Origin: Rhodospirillaceae bacterium
GTDB taxonomy: Bacteria > Pseudomonadota > Alphaproteobacteria > Reyranellales > Reyranellaceae
Assembly (NCBI GenBank): GCA_009772935.1
Contig: WOUR01000002.1
Span: forward strand, 1-64,000
Reading direction: 5' to 3'
DNA length: 64,000 nucleotides
This document shows, piece after piece, positions 61,101 to 64,000 of this stretch (the first letter of the stretch is position 1; each line of letters begins with the position of its first letter). The notes beneath the pieces were generated by a model that searched no databases, had not been told where the DNA came from, and saw only the letters and a list, made by a program, of their open reading frames with translations. Made by a program: the position numbers and the translations under genes.

Positions 61101-61636
61101 AGATATTCCTGGACGCCGGCGGGGTGGATGACCGGCATGCCGGCCGACATGAAGGCAGGCTCGCTCTGGTGGGCGACGGTGGAGGATTTCGCCATGTGGT
61201 CGTCGCCCGCGAGGGCCACGACGCCGCCGTGCTTCGAGGTGCCGGCATAGTTGGCGTGCTTGAAGACGTCGCCCGAGCGATCCACGCCGGGGCCCTTGCC
61301 GTACCACATCCCGAACACGCCGTCGTAGCGCGCGCCGGGGTAGAGATGGATCTGCTGGGTCCCCCACAGGGCGGTGGCGGCCAGGTCCTCGTTGGTTCCG
61401 GGCTGGAACTCGATATGGCTCTTCTTGATGAATTTCTTGGCCTGCCAGAGGGCCTGGTCGAAGCCCCCGAGAGGAGAGCCGCGATAGCCGGAAATGTAGC
61501 CGCCGGTGTTCAGTCCGGCCGCCACGTCGCGCTGGCGTTGCATCATCGGGAGGCGCACCAGCGCCTGCGTCCCGGTGAGGTAAACGCGTCCGCGTTCGAG
61601 AACGTACTTGTCGTCCAGGGTCACCGCGAGGGACAT
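58133..61636 (-). CDS. indolepyruvate ferredoxin oxidoreductase, fused alpha-beta (IorAB-like)
   Basis: This 1167-residue enzyme decarboxylates aryl or branched 2-oxo acids to acyl-CoA. In order it has the N-terminal pyruvate-ferredoxin-type domain ([24 protein letters not shown]), the TPP-binding domain with [31 protein letters not shown] and [17 protein letters not shown], the iron-sulfur segment [19 protein letters not shown], and the gamma-type domain ([52 protein letters not shown]). The single-chain form of about 1150 residues is the aerobic proteobacterial type in Phe/Tyr/Trp or branched-chain catabolism. ATG 61636 follows GGGAGG. Confidence 0.95.
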   Translation of the reverse strand: [1167 protein letters not shown]

Positions 61637-61810
61637 GGCAACCTCCCTGACATTTCAATATGGGGACGGTAGCGACGTTTGCACGCGTCGGGCAATGCGG
61701 AAGGCGATCGGGTCTGAAAAACGACGGTTTAGGTCAGGGCGACCGGGGCGGCACCCCCTCGCCGTTTCACGGTGTCACCTTCGAATGAAATGTTGTAAGC
61801 GTCCGCCGCC

Positions 61811-62785
61811 ATGTCTTCGATTCTCGTTACAGGTGTCGCCGGGTTCGTCGGCTCGCACGTCGCCCGCGCCCTGCTGGCGCGGGGCGAGTCGGTCGTCGGG
61901 ATCGACAATTTCAGCGACTATTACGATCCGGTCCTGAAGTTCGCCCGGCTGAAGCCGCTGCGCGAGACGGCCGGATTCACCTTCGTCGAGGGCGACATCT
62001 CCGACCGTAAAACGATGATGGGGCTGGCCGACCGCCACGGCGATCTCGACCGGATCGTCCACCTGGCGGCCCAGCCGGGCATCCGGCACTCCAAGATCGA
62101 CCCCTATATCTATGTGCAGACCAACGTGATGGGGCATCTCGTCCTGCTGGAGCTGGCGCGCCGGCTGGGGCAGCAGATCCGGCACCTGGTCTATGCCTCG
62201 TCGTCGTCGGTCTATGGCGGCAACGACAAGATCCCCTTCGCCGTCGGCGACCGGGTCGACCATCCGGTGTCCCTGTACGCCGCCACCAAGCGCTCCGGCG
62301 AGCTGATGACCGAGACCTACGTGCACCAGTACGGGCTCAAGGCGACCGGCCTGCGCTACTTCACGGTCTACGGGCCGTGGGGGCGGCCCGACATGTCGCC
62401 GTACATCTTTGCCCGGGCGATCCACGAGGGCCGCACCATCCCGCTCTATCACCACGGCAAGCTGAAGCGCGACTTCACCTATGTCGACGACATCGTGGCC
62501 GGAACCCTGGCGGCGCTCGACCGGCCGCCGGAGACGGCCGGGCATCGGCTCTACAATCTCGGCGGGTCGCGCAGCGAGGAGATCCTCGACGTCATCGCCC
62601 TGTTCGAGAAGGCGCTGGGCCGGAAGGCCGTCATCGAGCTGAAGCCCGGCGAGCCCGGCGACATGCAGGAAACCGCCGCCGACATCGACGCCACGACCCG
62701 CGACTTCGGCTGGACCCCCAAGGTCACCGTCGCCCAGGGCATCCCGCTCTTCGTCGACTGGTTCAAGGCCTACAATCGTCTCTGA
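61811..62785 (+). CDS. NAD-dependent sugar epimerase (UDP-glucuronate 4-epimerase-like)
   Basis: This 324-residue extended short-chain dehydrogenase has the NAD motif ILVTGVAGFVGSHVARALL, IDNFSDYYDPVLKFARL (typical of UDP-glucuronate 4-epimerases), the catalytic Ser/Thr in YASSSSVYGGNDKIPF, and Y-x3-K in SLYAATKRSGELM. The C-terminal RDFTYVDDIVAGTLAALDRPP and LKPGEPGDMQETAADI also match this subgroup. It supplies UDP-galacturonate for surface polysaccharide. A GCCGAGC-GAA-GCTCGGC hairpin follows directly (62786-62802). Confidence 0.9.
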   Translation: MSSILVTGVAGFVGSHVARALLARGESVVGIDNFSDYYDPVLKFARLKPLRETAGFTFVEGDISDRKTMMGLADRHGDLDRIVHLAAQPGIRHSKIDPYIYVQTNVMGHLVLLELARRLGQQIRHLVYASSSSVYGGNDKIPFAVGDRVDHPVSLYAATKRSGELMTETYVHQYGLKATGLRYFTVYGPWGRPDMSPYIFARAIHEGRTIPLYHHGKLKRDFTYVDDIVAGTLAALDRPPETAGHRLYNLGGSRSEEILDVIALFEKALGRKAVIELKPGEPGDMQETAADIDATTRDFGWTPKVTVAQGIPLFVDWFKAYNRL

Positions 62786-62812
62786 GCCGAGCGAAGCTCG
62801 GCGGCTGAAGAA

Positions 62813-62940
62813 GGCGAAAGGTCTCTCGCTTACGCTCCAGGGGGGTACCCCGCCCGCGATGCCAATTTTGATGGGATTTGCGCAGTGCGCCGATCAAGCA
62901 AACGGTGTCATCCCGAGCGTAGGCGAGGGACCTTTACCTC
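62813..62940. repeat. second REP-like inverted pair
   Basis: The left arm (62813-62846) is GAAAGGTCTCTCGCTTACGC, then TCCAGGGGGG. The right arm (62905-62940) reads TCATCCCGAGCGTAGGCGAG, then GGACCTTTACC, its approximate reverse complement. The arms share the CCC-GAGCG-A-GCGAGGGACCT core with the element at 23431-23537. Confidence 0.65.
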
Positions 62941-62960
62941 ACGCGATCAGGGAAGACAGG

Positions 62961-63506
62961 ATGAGGAAGCGGCGGTTCATCCTCACCGGGGCGCCGGGGG
63001 CGGGGAAGACGGCGGTGGTGCGGCAACTCGAGATCGACGGTTTCTCCGTGGTCGAGGAGGCGGCGACTGACGTCATTGCCCTCGACCAGGCCAGGGGCGT
63101 CGCCGAACCCTGGACCGACCCGGGCTTCACCGACCGGATCGTGGCGCTGCAGCGGCAGAGGCGCCTGGCGGCGACCGGAGAGGTCCAGTTTCACGACCGG
63201 TCCGCCTTCTGCACCGAGGCGCTGGCGACGTTCCTCGGGCATCCGCTTCCCGCCCTGCTGCGTACTGAAATAGAGGAGTTGAAGCGTTCGGACTTCTACG
63301 AGCGCCGCGTCTTTTTTCTCCGCTTGATGGGCTTCATCGCTCCCACGGCGGCGCGGCGCATCGGGCTGGAGGACGCAAGGCGGTTCGAGGCGGTGCATGA
63401 ACGCACCTATCGTGCGCACGGCTTCGAGCCGGTCTTTCTCGAACCGGCAAGCGTGGTAGATCGGGTGGCCGCGATCCGCCGCCATCTCGAGGCCCGATCC
63501 CTCTAG
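62961..63506 (+). CDS. AAA-type P-loop NTPase (predicted ATPase)
   Basis: This 181-residue protein starts at ATG 62961 (MRKRRFILTGAPGAGKTAVVRQL), with the P-loop GAPGAGKT at residues 10-17. EVQFHDRSAFCTEALATFLG carries a possible Walker B-like acidic segment. Bacterial members of this AAA_28-like family are small NTPases or kinases of unknown substrate. Upstream in-frame codons overlap the REP-like repeat and are unlikely to be coding. Confidence 0.85.
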   Translation: MRKRRFILTGAPGAGKTAVVRQLEIDGFSVVEEAATDVIALDQARGVAEPWTDPGFTDRIVALQRQRRLAATGEVQFHDRSAFCTEALATFLGHPLPALLRTEIEELKRSDFYERRVFFLRLMGFIAPTAARRIGLEDARRFEAVHERTYRAHGFEPVFLEPASVVDRVAAIRRHLEARSL

Positions 63507-63556
63507 CCACGTAGCAGGTCGCGCCCCATATCAGGGACGACGCAGGGAGTTTGTGG

Positions 63557-64000
63557 ATGAACGTTGTGCTGGGCGATCTGCCGACCTGGAATCTGGCCGA
63601 CCTCTATTCGAGCCCGGGCGGGACGGATCTCGACGCCGACCTGAAGCGTGCCGCCGCCGAGGCGGATGCCTTCGCCAAGGATTACGAGGGCAGGATCGTC
63701 GGCCTCGACGGCAAGGCGCTGGGCGGCGCGATCGTCCGCCTCGAGGCGATGAGCGACCTGCTGGGCCGGATCGGCTCCTACGCCCAGCTCTATTCCGCCC
63801 AGGACCTGTCCGACCCCGAGCGCAGTCGCTTCGCGCAGGACATTTCCGAGAAGCTGAACGATATCGGCTCGAAGCTCCTGTTCTTCCGGCTCGAAATCAA
63901 CAAGATCGAGGATGCCGATCTTGCCGAGAAGCTGAAGGCGCCGGAACTTGCCAAGTACGGGCCATGGCTGCGCGACGCGCGCCTGTTCCGGCCGCACCAG
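63557..64000 (+). CDS. pepF: oligoendopeptidase F, N-terminal part (runs off the window)
   Basis: The first 148 codons from ATG 63557 remain open to the window end. The sequence LPTWNLADLYSSPGGTDLDADLKRAAAEADAFAKDYEG, then LGRIGSYAQLYSAQDLSDPERSRFAQDISEKLNDIGSKLLFFRLEINKI, is the helical N-terminal domain of M3B metallopeptidases (PepF). The HExxH zinc site lies further downstream, outside the window. PepF cleaves cytosolic oligopeptides. Confidence 0.9.
   Translation, partial: MNVVLGDLPTWNLADLYSSPGGTDLDADLKRAAAEADAFAKDYEGRIVGLDGKALGGAIVRLEAMSDLLGRIGSYAQLYSAQDLSDPERSRFAQDISEKLNDIGSKLLFFRLEINKIEDADLAEKLKAPELAKYGPWLRDARLFRPHQ

Noticed and set aside
58517-61672. 1051-codon plus-strand frame opposite the indolepyruvate oxidoreductase
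   Set aside because: Long antisense frames are expected in GC-rich DNA. The translation is low-complexity and motif-free, while the other strand shows complete enzyme domains.

Overview
The window is GC-rich DNA of an alphaproteobacterium, probably Rhodospirillales/Reyranella-like or Hyphomicrobiales. Supporting signs are a GAAC-N7-GAAC LexA box before recA, a serC-serA operon, hisZ beside purA, rpoH next to rluD, and many CoA-transferase, LLM-oxidoreductase, TTT-receptor and indolepyruvate-oxidoreductase genes. The genus is inference only. Genes are densely packed, and no stretch longer than 300 bases lacks a gene or recognisable gene remnant.

Layout. 1-2220: small accessory genes (an XRE regulator operon, secreted-protein remnants) ending at the 3' end of a tRNA-Glu(CTC), which looks like an island border. 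2.3-10.1 kb: O-methyltransferase, class II aldolase, phytanoyl-CoA dioxygenase, a double-ABM membrane protein and a three-gene molybdenum hydroxylase operon. 10.2-14.2 kb: Fur-type site and hemP, a BisC-like molybdoenzyme, threonine aldolase. 14.2-17.2 kb: rluD, rpoH behind a CIRCE-like HrcA operator, enoyl-CoA hydratase. 17.2-23.4 kb: catabolic enzymes and an ABC solute-binding protein. 23.5-26.4 kb: hisZ-purA-membrane gene. 26.5-29.9 kb: a glycosyltransferase/methyltransferase/membrane protein cluster. 29.9-32.8 kb: serC-serA with elaborate RNA or DNA structures. 32.9-35.9 kb: Tat-exported sulfatase, TetR regulator, small membrane protein.

35.97-37.46 kb holds the most notable system. Two adjacent genes, one carboxymuconolactone decarboxylase/AhpD-like and one GrdB/PrdB-like, are each split by a single in-frame TGA placed exactly where a redox-active cysteine belongs (Cys-Pro-Phe-TGA and TGA-Pro-Val-Cys). 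Each TGA is followed by a perfect 7-bp hairpin with a near-identical loop (CGTGT or CGTGA) at 17-18 nt, matching the layout of bacterial SECIS elements. I read them as a two-gene selenoprotein operon rather than as two pseudogenes.

37.5-43.9 kb: a tricarboxylate-binding protein with a tricarballylate-dehydrogenase-like flavoprotein, a CaiB/BaiF CoA-transferase, and a divergent LysR/SbtA-type permease pair. 43.9-51.2 kb: recA, a Cys-cluster protein, alaS and small envelope proteins. 51.2-56.4 kb: PRC-barrel, SnoaL-like, Lrp/AsnC, LLM oxidoreductase and GNAT genes. 56.5-58.1 kb: a scar with a decayed vapBC module, a HEPN-like hypothetical and a tiny membrane ORF. 58.1-64 kb: a fused indolepyruvate ferredoxin oxidoreductase, a UDP-glucuronate epimerase-like enzyme, an AAA NTPase and the start of pepF. 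REP-like inverted pairs lie at 23.4 and 62.8 kb.
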